From NCBI GenBank assembly GCA_003118195.1, contig BEXV01000111.1, positions 106,893 to 170,892 of the forward strand: a stretch of DNA of 64,000 nt. Direction: 5' to 3'. Source of the stretch: Hemicentrotus pulcherrimus (taxonomy: Eukaryota > Echinodermata > Echinoidea > Camarodonta > Strongylocentrotidae). The first letter of the stretch is position 1, and every line of letters starts with the position of its first letter. Both the position numbers and the translations under genes were made by a program. Below are positions 14,501 to 29,500 of this stretch, one piece after another. A model generated the notes under the pieces. The model saw nothing but the letters and a program-made list of their open reading frames with translations, did no database searches and was not told the DNA's origin.

Positions 14501-17500
14501 GTGGAGTTCTGCACATTCAGGTTAAAGGGAATGGCTGTTTGGAGCCAGAACAGTGTCAACTCATATCCAATAACACAAAGTTAACACCCTCCCGGCTCGG
14601 AAAAGACAGTGTTAATTTAACATTCCGATGAAGCTAAGAAAGAATTTCATTTTTATCTGTCTGGGAATGGAGAAGATGAAATTTTGCTGAAAGTTTTGAG
14701 TCATATGATCTATGTGTAAGAGAAAATTTATGTTAATTTTGAACAAGACTGATAAGAAATCTCTTCAACAGGATTACAAAGAGCAAAAGACTTTCAAGTA
14801 ATCAATTCTAGGCTAATTTCAGTATACTGCCTATAGAAATCTTGAGCTTATGTAATATGTCATTGTCAAATTTGCACATTTCCATAGGTGATACACCAGG
14901 CCATTGAAATTGAGATTCTTTACTAACATTTTATAAGCTGTGATTTCAAATGAATATAATAGCTTGGTTACCACCAACTACAATTGGTTTGAAAGACTTT
15001 CAACTGATGTTTAATCAGCAGTTGAGCTTCCCTTTCCTATCTTTTTGTTATGAGACTCAAAATAACAACAATAACTGCATATGATAAGATGGTCAAACTT
15101 TCATCATTATTGTAATATCCATCACTTTGCATGATCTTTTACCATCTACAAAGTTACCCATATAGACACAAACCTTTATTATTATTTATATATTAATACA
15201 GCCATGAAACAATACATTTGAGCTCAGTTAACAGTTGAGCTCTGGAAGAAAAAATATCATAAATAAAACCCATGAGCAGAAAATCTCTCTGGTTTTCATA
15301 ACAAATCCCCAACAGAGCTCCTGGGTACATCAACAAATAATTTCTCCTTTTACAAACAGTGAAAAGATGAAAGAGTATTACTTGACAGATGTACCCTGCC
15401 ATTTGGGAATTACTGAACGATATCTCAGGAGAGCACATGACAAAAGGTTCATATCATGTTATGTGATTGTTGATGTGTAGGTGTGATAGATGTTGGTGTG
15501 GATGTAATTGATCAAGCACTATGTCTTCCCTGGTTTTTAATGATAACTATAATCGTGGGACCATTAACCTTGGGTTATATCTATGGTCTTCCTCCTTTTT
15601 AAACCCTCTTCTGATAGATAGCTCTCTTAATATCTTGTCCTTGCATTTCTATCTGTTATATCATTTTGTATGTATAACACAATCATTCACAATAACAAAG
15701 ACTTTGGAGAAATAAACTTAAGACAATTTCAATACCTTCTTGTATACATAGAGCTGATGTTTAGATTATTAATGTCATCGTCTTCAGAAACTTCACATAG
15801 TTGTTAGACAATGCTATTGAAATTGGCTTTAAAGCTTGCTTTTTGATGATTATGTTGTAGATTTCTGTCTTATGTTTCCTGAATACATTAAATCTTTGCT
15901 CTTTTGATAAAAGTATAACTGAACCCGACTGGGGGTCTTTAACATCATGAAACAAATCAAGACAATGTGACGTACCTCTGACTGCTGTCTCGGTAGGCTG
16001 CTTGGTGTGAGGCGAGTGATGTTAATGCACTCTCTGGTATCGTAGGCCAGCCAGTGATCAGTCGTCTCGGGGTTAACACACTCCCGATACTGCGTGCACC
16101 TGTTATAGACATAATAAATCATGTTAAGGTGGAGGAATGCTAGCTATTCTAGGATGCGCCCTGTGACATATTAAACTTGGCCTCACTATCTCTCACTCCT
16201 GGCTTCACTCCCCCTTGAGCTATATGAGCCGCAGGACCAATATGGCATCTCGAGGGGAGTCAGAAGTCAACTAGCCATAGCATGTACTAATTCTTCCGCC
16301 TTAACAGGTATCCCACTACCGCAGGATAACTAAAAGTGCAGCAGAGGAAGACAACAAGAGACACTGAAGTGTACATGGATTTTTATGAAAGAGCCATAGA
16401 AACATCTATTATACCGGTATACAACATAGCATGAATACAAACCAACTGCACATATACCCTTAAAATTGAAGTCATAGTACAATTGTTTTTGTTGTTTGAA
16501 TGCATTTTTTTGTTAATTGAATCAAATAATGAGCAATCTAATATTATCATCAACTGAAAAAAGAGTGTGAAGAAAAATACCAGGAAACATACGATTAGAA
16601 AAGAAGGGAATACACTGACAATGTAGAGCTTCAAATTAAAATGAATTATAATATACATATTCTAAATCTACATGTATTCAAACTGTAGATTTTATCTTAT
16701 TTGGGTTGTTTTTGTCTGTTTCAAATAATTTTGTTATAATTTTAACTCAAAAAGTGAGAATCAAACTGCCAAACAGCTACATTCAGGTACAGTAAAAGCA
16801 GTTCATATTAACATAATTCCTGTTCACAATTATTCATTTTCTCCCTTCTCTGATTTCCCTTTCTTCCCACTTCCATTCAATAATGTCTGATACACTATAC
16901 CCTCCACCTGCAGTGCATAGAATAAAACATAAAAATAATATTACATGGTAACTAAGCCAAATCTGCACCCGCAATTTGATTTTGAGCCAGAAGAATCAAT
17001 ACTCTAGGCTCGTCTGATCTGTGATTGATGATCAAGTGCCTCAAGGCCTATATATCATTTGCGCGATTACATAGTCAAACTGGAGAAACTTAAAGCCTTT
17101 GAGGGGAGTCTAACTTTCACAGCCCGTTCACATAGCCAAATCACTTTAATAAAATGAGAATCACTGGATAAGTTTCAACCAACATAATGTGTTTGTCCAA
17201 ACAATTGTTCTGCCCCAAAACGATAATTTTAAACAGTGACCAAAATACATGGGAGCAGTAGATTATTTCATCTGGAAAGCTCCTGTAAAAAACAGCGAAA
17301 TACACAAGAATCACTGGGATGTGATCTCACTTGTTTTAATATAAATATTCAAAAGGCTCCAGTAAAAAAAGAATACTTATACGCTTCTTTTTTTTAGTTA
17401 TTCTGTTTCTGTATGATGAAGTAATGATTTTTTCTGCTGCTCCATACAGAACAATATACAATGCACAGTGTATAATACCCCAAAGTAATCTAACAGAGTT

Positions 17501-20500
17501 TGACATATATTGCATCACTACATTATTCCATGCATGATTCGATGTTTTTTTTTATCCTGTCAATCAAGTGCTACTGTGCACAAATAATGAAAATATACAT
17601 GTATGGATTGTCATGTCAATGATTCATACATATTCTGTCGCACTAGGTTTAACCAGGAGGAAAAGCAAATTATGTTGTTGATTCTATTTTACATGCATGA
17701 TGAATATGCTTATTTTGTTTAAGCTTGGCAGAAATATACACAATATTCATGAAAAGGGCACAATGATGATTTACCATTAAATATATACAAAATATAAATA
17801 TATCCTACAATATACATGTCACATGTTATTATATTACATATTTAGATTTTGTATGTTAAACTTTTAATTGAACCCACATGTAATGCAGCCTTTAAATGTT
17901 TATATTCCCTTTTCATTTCTTTATTTTTAATTGCTGTACTTAAGTACAGAACCACCTGGAGACTAAATCAGCAATAATGAAAGAGGAATAAGATCAGTCA
18001 TAACAATTTCATTACAGTTTCACATCCTTTGATTCATAGTTATCATCAAAGTGAAACTGAAAGTTTAAGGACTATAAAACAACTTGACTTCAATTAAAGT
18101 GAGAGATAATGTCATTTGAGAACTGGTCAAACAATTACATCATAAATTTGTTGATAATATATTATATAACAAAAGAGATTTATGAGGTTTGAACTTTAAA
18201 ATCATTAAAGGTTAATCAAAGTGACTGCGAAAAAAGTTACCAAAAATGGCAGGCAATGTGGTTAGATTACACAGTATCCATGAGGCTATACAAATATGTG
18301 GCATCAGAAGTTGACCCATATTTCTATAATCTTTCCAGGCATATTTGAAATAAAGAAGTATCATATGGAATCCTATTTATGCAATATGGCTGTTACATGT
18401 AACATGTTTTTCCCACATTACATCAGAGGTTTTTATTTTGAAGATAAAGCTCCCATATCATTTTCACCTTTAAATGAACTTCAGCAGAACTTGATCAACA
18501 TCCTCTTGAATCCATTATGAACATGACATTGTAATTAAGTCTTCATTCACACCACAGCTAGTCTTCCAACATTGTTCTACTGCCATTCAATCAGGGGTAG
18601 ATCAATGCGACACTTCCAGCCAAAGTACATGTATCACATGATCATATCACATGATCACATGACAAGACATGCAAGAGGTATCAATGTTCTTTTAGTCTTC
18701 AAGATACCTCAGTCACACCGCCAATCAATTCCAAACTGAATCCAAACTGGCTCCAAACCAATCGACAGAGTCTTGGCTGTTTGAGGTCATGTAAGTTTTG
18801 CTCAGTCTGTTGCTGGTCTGGTATCAGTCTCGTTTGTGTGGCTGGGGTGAGGGTCAGCAAATAGAAGCTAGGACACACAAATTCTCATTTTTACAATCAA
18901 ATTCAAAATCATTCTCGAACAATAATAATAATGTAATTAAACCTTTACAATTATAACGATTCTAAGAAACTATACACTTGGTTTTATAGCAGAACTCAGA
19001 GAAACATGTCATTAGGCTCTCTCAACTGCTTCCTAACAATTGTCATTAAATTAATGGCATTGACCCTTCATATATCATTAGACTAGGTGTTGTTTCTCTT
19101 AAATGTTCATTGATTTACTTGTAGGTACTCTAATCAATACACTAAATACTAGTCTAAAGCAGGATGCAACATTTAGTGTTTCTAATTGGTAACTGACTTG
19201 GCACAGAGAGTTCAGAACAAAAATAAAATGTATTCAAGGGAGCTCCTTTCAAATGTTGTTATCTGCAGAGGGAGATCTACTCACACAGTGTTATTTATAT
19301 ATTATACTGTATTTTCATCAAAGCTCATTTAGAACATGCATATAATGTAGCTTAACTGCTCACCACTCCTGGAGATAAGACCCATTGTGCAGATGGGCAA
19401 TTGAGGAATTTGGTGATATAGTGTCTCGTCTGTATTTTTGACAAAATAATTAATATTATGAAATGTGAATTCCCACTGACTCTCAAATAAGCCTTAAATT
19501 TTGAAAATCTAATTTACAGCAGATTTGAGGGTTATCAGCTCATCATTAATGCTACCACAAATTAAATCATTCATATGTGCCCAAATTACTAAAAATTAAA
19601 AAACACTAAGTTTACCATTTTTTTTCCAATCTGAAGGCAAGAGGAATTTCAAAAAATCTAAATGAAGAATACAACACCAAGCCACCCCAGACACTGATGT
19701 AGATGTCAAAACGTCTGCACCTCAAGACTAGACTGGAACACAATGTAATTACTCCAAGTTCATTATCGATTTATGGTTGATGGGACTCAATTATTTTCAC
19801 ATCAAAGAAATGAATCATAACCGACGTGATGCTGCACTTCCCATTCGCAGACACCTGAAAGAGGTTACGAGAATAAGGACTATAAACCCTCAAAATGATC
19901 AACAACACGTACATATCCAAAAAACCTCCTCAATACAAACTGATCACTAGATATGTGAGAGAAACATTATACAATGCTGAAGCAATAAAGCAATCCAGCA
20001 TTCCATAACACTTAAAGCATGTCACATATTAACAAGGCAAATTGCAGCTGTACATGTATCAATCAAGAGAGTGTGCATGCACCTCCCTTCTTCAGATACA
20101 GGCTAGGTTGAAGATGAAACATCTCCGTCCCTCGGATAGGATGTTTAATGAAGTCCCCTTATAGAGGACAGTCACCCCCTTGAACAGGTTTTGAATACTT
20201 TGCAGTGCATGTACTCTTTGGGAAACTAAAGAAGGGAAACCCCTGCAGTGTAGTGGTACACATACACCTGCACATCCAAATCGATACACCAAGACAAGGG
20301 GAGATACAAGGTTTACCGTGATTAAGGTTGCTTTTTCCCCTCCCAGGTATAGTAGATGCTACTGAACTCCTGAATTAATAGAATATGATAATTATATAAG
20401 AGCTTTCAAAAGAATTTACAGTGATAAAATGCAATGTTGAATAACAATGGATTTGAATTCTTTCTTTTTTTTTATTCCATGACAGGACAAAGTAAGGAAG

Positions 20501-23500
20501 AAATCATTGAAGTGATTATTGAAGTGACATAATAGAAACAAAACTGGGGAGCCTGCAACTTTCTCGAACCTGAATCATCTGTTTTAGTAATTAACTGATC
20601 ATTTACCGGGTACTCAAAAAATCTTATCATTAATAAGGTGAAATCAATGGAATGTCAAATGTTATATTTTTTATTAGGACTGTCTCAAATTGTTTACCAT
20701 ACATCTTATCATGTCCCAACAGAAGCAACAATAATGTCACTTCATTTAAAAGAGGGAAAATACAACAGGACGGATGTTATACTTTCAACTACACTAACCT
20801 TACATAAACACTTCCTTCCTTTTAACATCAACATAATATGCTACTTCATAACTGTTCATCTTGGACATTGTTAGATAAACCTTTGAATAAAGTCATGCTG
20901 AGATACAAAACAAGATCTTTCCCATGATCTGTCATGGAAGTGATGGAACACCTACATGTTTTTTTCCTAATGGCATATGCTGTGGAAATATATAGGGCAA
21001 ACAAAAAGATGACATGTACGCTACCAAGTTTGTTCTATTCCACACACCCAACCTAATAATGTTACCGGTACATTTTGGGCTACGACCCCAAATCAACCAA
21101 AGTATATAAGATGGCAAGATCATCACCAAAAAAAAGATATAAGAACAGGTGGAGAAAAAAAATTAAAGATTGATTTATATAGCATTTTTATCAATTACAT
21201 TTTACATGTGTTTGCCTTACCGGATGTACAAACACAGAAACAAAATAGGCATACATAGTTTCTCCTGACCATTGTAAATAAAACATGAATTTACTGTACT
21301 TAGAACAAAAAATGAATACAAAGAATCTGTGCTTTTCATCCTAACTATTAATCATATTCTGGTTATCACTACCGTCCCTCTCCATCTTCAGCAGAAAATA
21401 TTATTATTTTGGTTGAATTCTGAATCCCTCATGAATAAAACCGATATTAATCCCATGCTAACATCCTCTGGCCAGGAGCGTGAGACTAATCACTGGAGGC
21501 AATCTGTCAGTGAGATTATTTAGGCCTTGATGCTGGCTGGCACTGAGGATCGATGATTAGCTGGCCTGATTGACTGGTAGTAGTTCAGCCACAGGGTTAT
21601 CATGTAACACAAGATCAACTTCATGGGCATATGAATCATCGTAATAACATGTGCTCGCAATCTAATACCTCCGATACCTAGCAGTGCGCATTCCATCCCC
21701 GGCCGACCTCCGGCTAACTTACCGACAGACAATGCATAAACCATGACAATGAAAAAGTTTGGCTGGCCAAGAGGTCTATGGCAATTCACAGCACATCTTG
21801 TCTGATTTGCCTGTGGTGACAATTTCAAAAGAAACTGCACTTGAAAGCAAGTGTCCACAAGAGGACAAAGTAAAACCATTGAGTAAACCACATTGAGGAA
21901 GGTCCCCACACGAAGTGGAACACTTGTTAGTCATATCAAATATCACAACAGATGTACAAGTCTGGGTCAATGTTAATGTACAGTAGGAAACTTGATGAAT
22001 GCAGTCACAAGCAATATTACAGATGATTATGTATCTCCTGTCTGACACTTGGTGATCATGCATCAAAGGACCTCCAGACAAACTTGTAATAAAATTGACT
22101 ACCGGTAATGCAAAACAGAGAGTTGTATTCTTTACAATGGGTATTATCTTAACATGATAGTCCTTTATTGTTTTTATTAATAACCCTGGTGCTTAATGGC
22201 ATACAAAAATAAATGACAACAAAGTAAGATTCACCTGGATGGAATATTTAATCTGCGATGAAGCATTCCCATTGTCTTGTCCTCACACTGGGTATTCTCT
22301 TTAAGATTTTTCAGTGTTTCACCCATGACTGTTCAAGGTGAATTCAGGTAATGTGATATTTGCTCCTGCAACAAACTGCTCCAGACTTTATTTCGTCAAA
22401 GGTATAGGGTTAGGGTTAAGGTAAGGGTTAGGGTTGCAATCGGGTCTAGGCTTAGGATTACAATAAGGTATAGTCCAGGATCGTAGTTAAGAATTTGGTT
22501 AGGGTATGAAATTGATGTAGAGCAATTGTTGCAGAAGCAAGTGTCATACAACTGAATCCCATGTGCTTTTACCCAGCATTAATTCCTCTGAAATGTATTC
22601 TGATTGCTACATCATCCAGGTAACCTCTGGAATTGTCAAATTTTCACCTGGAAGCAGCTAGGCTTCTCTTGGTCTAAAACGAATGAAAGATTGCCTTGCA
22701 GCATCCTTGGAGATGTTTTGAGAACACACATGTTATACCCCTTTCTTACCCTTGATATTTCTATTTCTGAACTCCTCTATACTTGATACTACATTTGTAG
22801 CATATATCAGGTGAGAATGTTTACATGTAGGGCAGGTGGAATAAGAAAATAGTTTGTGCAGTTGGATGATATGAAATATGAACTCACCTTGCTTCCAGAG
22901 TACACCATCCACAGTAAGGATCTCCATCCTCTGCACCTTCTACTCCGATGCACTCTCCACAGGTTGAGTACTGCCCACAGTTAGCCACTGCCAATCTGTA
23001 GAGCTATTAGAAACCACAATAGAGAAGGGATATTGGGTTACTTTCACAGTTTAGGCACTCGATCCAGTCAAGCTCAAGTTCAATGTGGAGAAAAGAAAAC
23101 TCTCAGTATTCCATATTCTTTTACTAATATTTATACATTCTTGGGACAAGCCCATTTTTCAAAAATATTATTAATGGTTTGACATCAGATGGCATTTGGC
23201 AATTATTTGGAGTTTCAAAAGAAAAACATGATGAATTCCTGATGGAAATGCTTTGCATGTAGTCTGACGTGTAGGCTTGTACCGTCTCGTTCTTTGCATC
23301 AAGTTGGTAATTTACAAAAAAAACATCTCATAAATTCTTAGTTATTATACGTTTACATGACTGTACACTTGTTTGCACAGTAAAGGGTAGTATACACTTA
23401 AGTTTTTATGAAATATTGTTGAGCATTTCCATCTTTTTTTCTTCAAAGAAACCTCAAAATTTTCTTTTCCAGCTGGACTTTACACTTTATAAATAGGGCA

Positions 23501-26500
23501 GCTGCTCCATATTCACACATAATTTTGCCTTTCCCATGAGCCAACAAACTAGAGTTGTTCACATTATGTATCCAAATTACATGCACACTTCTGACGCATG
23601 TTTCTTGTACAGACTCAAAAAGACACCGTGACGTGCCTGTCATCATGAAAACTCATCTACTCTATAATGCAATTATATCCATAAAACAAAAAATAGATAA
23701 TTATCTCTTCATCATATTGTCTTGTGAAATGAATTTGACAACAGATGTGAACGGTCCTTCAGTGATTTTGCTAGGAGGTGAAGCGAGCCGTGCTCCTGAC
23801 CACTACAATAGCACAATCTGTGTGAAGCGCTGTTTTCATTTCAATGACGCAGAGGCAAGGGCTCTTCTAAAATCACAACAGTGTATTGTCAAGATCATAT
23901 CATGCTTCAATTATCCAAGGTTATTAAACTCTTTATGAAAACTCGCTGGAGAGAAAAATCATACAACACCTGCCTGGTATGCAGCCATATTGTACGTTCC
24001 AGAGTCACTCGCAACTATTGCGTGAATGGAGGCCTTTGATCAAATATTATGGGTTATAATCAGATAACGTTAACTAATATTGACAGTCATAGCATATAGG
24101 CATGCATATTTAGTATGTCACAACAACTTCCCCTAAGGGACAATAGGTGTTAACTATAACACAAAACCAAAGAAACATTAATAATTCAGGTGGAATTCTT
24201 GTCACATGCATGCGGTACTTTTCTTTTTGGACATGTCCTTTTTTCCTTTCTACCCCTTTTCTTTTATATGGCCTTCAATCCATTTGTATCCATGCCATTG
24301 CCTACATAAAATACAGTATCCAATAATTCTCCTATTGCTTTACAACCAATTTACATCAACAAAACATGTACAATAAATTAACGATAAATGAGGATGCAAT
24401 TGTCCATTATTGTCATTTTCTCTTTTAAATTATTAAGGCCAAGTGCATGTACAAATGAATCCTAGTTTCTTATTCAGATTTGTTTTTAATAATGAGGAGA
24501 GAACTTCTATGTAATGATATTTAATAATTTCCTCACATGCAATTATTACAAAGGTTCATTGTTAAAGCACATTTTGTTGCTAAAATTAATTCGTCCATGC
24601 AATGCAGATGCTCAAAACAAATTGAAATAGCAAAAATATATAAATGATTGTTGTTACTGCAATGTCCAAATTTTCTCAGACTGCTCTTTATTTCATGTTA
24701 AACGCATAATACCAAATAGCAAAGAAAAAGGAGATGGGCCTGAAATGAAAGCAGGAGGAGACAAAAAACCAGCAATCAGTGTTTGCCTTTGCCTTGCAGA
24801 TGGAACTGCTTCCATTGTATACGGCTCCTGAATGGAGATTAATTGCGTTCATTATGCCCTCGTAGGATGATGACACCTTGGGACTGGACAAATTAAACCT
24901 TGTCTTGTCAATAAACTGTCTGGTCATTCTTAGTCATTAGGGTTGGGCCTCCAGATGCTATAAACAGTAGCTACTATCAGCCCACCCAAACAATTAATGA
25001 ATTGTGACTCCTATGTGGTCATCATTCGCCACATTCTTTCTCAGAAGAGTCATCGCTCTCTACAGTTTACAGAGATAATCAGAGAATGCTTGGCCCACTA
25101 ACTATCCCTCAAAATTCAACAGGCTTAAGTATTCTTAACCTACCCGGTAATGTGAAAGCTCTAATGACAAATATATTGTAAAAACTATAAAGATTCACTA
25201 GTATAGCTGTTTAAAGAGCATTTATTGGCTGCTCAGTGTTGCAAAAATAATGTGGTTTACCCACAAACATTTGCAATTACCAAATGTAAATAGGGAAATG
25301 TAATTAGAGGAGGTCTTTCTTTTCACACTCTGGTAATAAAACATCAAGGTTTGTAAACTTTAATTAACATTGTGCTCTCTAGAGAGGGAAATTTGGTCAT
25401 AGAAGGCATTGCATTAGTGGTGCAAATGCATGGGGAGTTCTTTTAAAGGGGAATTCCATCTTAATGTTCATATGTTTTAAAAAATAGCTCAGAAAAGAAA
25501 ACAGATCATTGTTCAAAAGCTTGAGGAAACTCCAATGACAAATAAGTTAAGAATTTTCAAAGTTATCATCCATCAAATTAGCAACTCTGGGATTCAATTC
25601 CGATTTACTCGCCTTTTCTCCGCAATAATTAAGTCGTATATGTTTTTCATCACTTTGAAGAAATATCAAATAACATCACCATTCAATATATTAAAGGAAA
25701 TTAATGACAGTATGGACTTCCCTTTTAAAACAATGCAAAGTCATATAAGCTTTAAACAGCAATTAAATCTGTTTAAAAGACTAATGGTGGATACAGTTAG
25801 TAGTAAACCATATATGTGCTACTCGATCATGGACCCTACTTCCAAGTTTAAAAAACCGTATCGAAATGAGAATGTATATACATGTACAGTTAAATATAAG
25901 TTATAACCCTAACCCCCATCCCATAAAGTTTCTTCTAGAATCTAGATGCCTGCTTTTCAAAAGAAAATCCTTCATTTTCAATTTATCTAAAAATAGATCA
26001 AAGACTTAGTGGAATTCAGAGGTTGCTTGGCTAAAAAAAAACCTAAATCAAAATGAATCTTTTAAAATGAATGACTGTGAATTCCCAGCGCTCCAGTAGT
26101 GAGGATTCATTATATTCAACAATGTTTCATTCATTCGTAAATAATACCTGTAACCATCACAGCAAAATGGCAGTGTACTTCTGACGTCATGAAAATGAGG
26201 TCAAAACTCTCTGAATTTTTCAACCACATCAAAACAAAGACAGTTTAAAGCAAAAGAAATGTACAGAACTGGGAAGAAAAAAAATGGGAGGAAAAAAATG
26301 GGAAAAAAATATTGACATGAACTTTTATTTTCTATACTACATGTGGATATGAATGGACAAACCATTATATTTTCAAGGAAAAGGACAGTGCTTAAATACC
26401 TGTTTATAGATTAAATGTTGAAAACTAATTCAATGGTAATAATACTATGACTGAGGGCTACTCAACAATTGTCATCACTGACAGTAAGCAGATTTGCAAG

Positions 26501-29500
26501 GGCTTGAATAGTAGAGAACAAGAGAAATGAATCGATTCCATGAAAAAAAAAACTATTGTACGAACATGAAAGGTTTTGAGCCACACTGTGACATAAATTG
26601 CAATAATGGACAACATTTTTAAACTTTCTATGGTATAGCCAAGATTGCACACAACTTTTAGAACTTTTACCCTTTTTATACTGCAGTTAGATCACCTTCA
26701 TAATAAGAACCTATATACTGTTTTCACACTGGCAATATTTTGCTTAACCCCGTACTATAGGTGGGGTTAAGGGGGGGTCTTAGCCCCACCTATAGTACGG
26801 GGTTAAGCCTATTCCACTTTCTGTTCAGACTGGTTTTTACCAAAGTGGGCTAAAGTTTGCTAACCCCACCTATAGTACGGGGTTAACTAACCCTGCAAAA
26901 TAGCAGGGCTAACTCTGCAATTGTGGTGCTAACTCCTGCTAACCCCGCAATTGCGGTGATAAGCAAATGAATGTGAACAGAAACGAAAAAATAGTCCGGT
27001 ACTACGCAATGGAGCATATCGCAGCTGGCCAGATGCGAAGTATTCCCAATCATAACCTTCACGATATCCGGGGTTAACGAATCGCAGTGCGAACAGCATG
27101 AATTTTCTTATTCGGGAATAGCGGCTAGTACGGGACTACAAACAGCGAGTGTGAAAAGCCAAAAAAAATAGTCCGGGGTTAAGGATAGTACGGGGCTAAG
27201 CAAAGTACGGGGTTAAGCAAAACCAGTGTGAAAAGAGATATGGAGGCATAACTTTACATTGAATGGTGTCCTAGAGTTCAGGTCCAGACAACCTCACTCC
27301 TGTATTCTGTAAAACCACAAACCTCTGTGCGCACGAGAAATGTTTTTAACTTTCATGCAACAAAATGAAATGAAACTGCTCTTGTCTACAAATCAAGAAA
27401 TTTTCATGTCATGAAAGCTTTTGGTTTTACAGTAAATGTCACTGAGCTTTCGGCTACTATAGAAGCAGTGACACACCCAACCGAAACTGTATGTCCTAAA
27501 CTTATGGGTTTCACATGTTTAGAAAGGATGCAATCTTGTGGTGACTACATTGGTGTCACAAATCCTTCGGTGGTTGGAAAGGCATGCAGTACAGGCTAGA
27601 TTCAGGAGGCCTCAAAAATGGTTTAAAATTTGGACACAGTATAATAACAATTTAGGAAGGTCTTAAAATAAGGCACCTCAGAACCAGCCTAAAATTTGGG
27701 TGCAGAATAAAAGGGTATTCGTCTTTGTATATGACAGTCACATGCAAACTAAAGTACTTACCGATTGTTGATTTGCAGTGAGGATACTGGTGTCTTGGTC
27801 ATTGTACATATCAGGTAGGATGGGTGTAGAACCGAGCGGCACAGTCTCATACAGTCTTCCTGTTGTATTACTCATTACATGGACCTGGAATTGATAAATA
27901 AAAAAAAAAAATAGACAAACAATAAAGTAAACTTCAGAGAAGGATATCTAATATTGCATTATAAATACATATATAAAAATAAACGGTGAAGCAATCAGGC
28001 TTGAGTGATAAGAGGAAGAAGCTCTAAAAGAAATAAAGAAGTAATAACTTAGGCACACCGTCAAACCATGCGCAACTCCAAACTGACCCAAAGCTGAATC
28101 CAACTCATTTCCAAACTGACCAATTCTTAGCCAGTGCAAATGTTATGTGCAAATGTTATGTTCAGTCTAGTTTGTTGGTCTGGTTGTCTGTCTCAATAGA
28201 GTGAATGGTAAATATAGTCTGTTCAGAGCCAGAAGGGCATTAACTCTGTGTTAAAACATGCAAGGTAATGTCTTTCTGGCTCCAAACAGATGATATTTAA
28301 ATATGAAACAGGTCTATTTCATCAAATAGGCCTAAAATTCAAAGGCATTCAAAGCATTCAAGATTTATGTATTAATTATATTGCGATTGCATGTGTGAAC
28401 ATCTTCAGTACCACGGCAAAGGTCATTAGATTTCAAAACCAGTAAACCATATTCAGCAGTAAAACCTAGGCATGATCGAGCAACATCATGGCTCTAATGG
28501 ACTTCCACTTTGGAAAATAAAATTTTCATGATTCCTCCGAAAACGTGATGAAGCTGAAAACCGCTCTACTCATGAATATCAATATCCAAAGATATTCCAC
28601 GCTCGCATCGTCGCCGTATCACTTTCCTCCCTACACAAATACAAACAGACAAAAGGAGATGGGGAGAGGTATGTCCAGAAGGACCGGAATATTGCAATAA
28701 ATCCCAACATCTTGGATCAGTGACAGATGCCAGTCAACCTCTGACACCATGTCATCAGCTGAGAGTCAGAAAGGCGTTACCTCATATACTTCAATACATG
28801 GTCAATGTCTTTCTGACTCTAAAGAGACTATGCTCCCTACAAGATTATATATCACATTACACAGGAACACTGTTTCTCATACCACACATTTCAAATTACA
28901 GTATGTAGAACACAGAATTGATCAGAAGATGAATTACAGATTTGAATTTGGGAGGAATGAAACTGTAGACAATGCAAGAAAAGAAGACCCAAACTGTACA
29001 TGTGTGTGCATAATTGATCTTCATAGGGAGGCCTTTATCATGTGTATGTTTCAACTCTTTTTTTGGGGGGGGGAGAGGGGGTCCCTACAAGTTGAATTAG
29101 TTTCCTACAATTGGTGCTATTCTTGTAGAACACCTACATTGTACTAATTCTTATTCATTAATCAACATTGCTGATACAAGAGCGCTAGATTCATATATCA
29201 TCCTTTCAAAAAGCAATAAATTGAAAGAAAATCTCATTTGTTTCCATATCCATAAGATACCAAAGCTGAAAACTGAGACTACATCGCTTATTAAATATGC
29301 ATTTGTATCCCCCTCAAAAAATTGGATTAATGAGTCAATTTTGCTTGATCTAATAAAGCACTAAAATAATCAAAAGATTAACTATGTCGATGTCATCAAC
29401 TAATTGCACTGGTGGCACCAATAAATAAAAAATATATATAAAATGCTGAAGCCATAAATATTGCTCTTCCACTACCATCACATTTGAAACATGCTCTTTT

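Larger units (their letters stand above)
7569..15975 (-). other. Plexin intron 5 (8.4 kb)
   Basis: Contains the 219-bp snap-back repeat, the purine tract at 11.7 kb and a 75-bp family B MITE. The remainder is AT-rich with no supported gene. Confidence 0.75.
16100..22887 (-). other. Plexin intron 4 (6.8 kb)
   Basis: Contains repeat C copy 1 and the telomere-like tract. Around 18,620-18,670 there are short repeats of atcacatgatc. A 129-codon minus-strand frame at 21,520-21,909 is not needed by the plexin frame, since exons 4 and 5 join perfectly without it. Confidence 0.75.

Noticed and set aside
21520..21909. 129-codon minus-strand frame as an extra plexin exon
   Set aside because: Exons 4 and 5 join in phase and complete the PSI domain without it; the frame shows no plexin motif.
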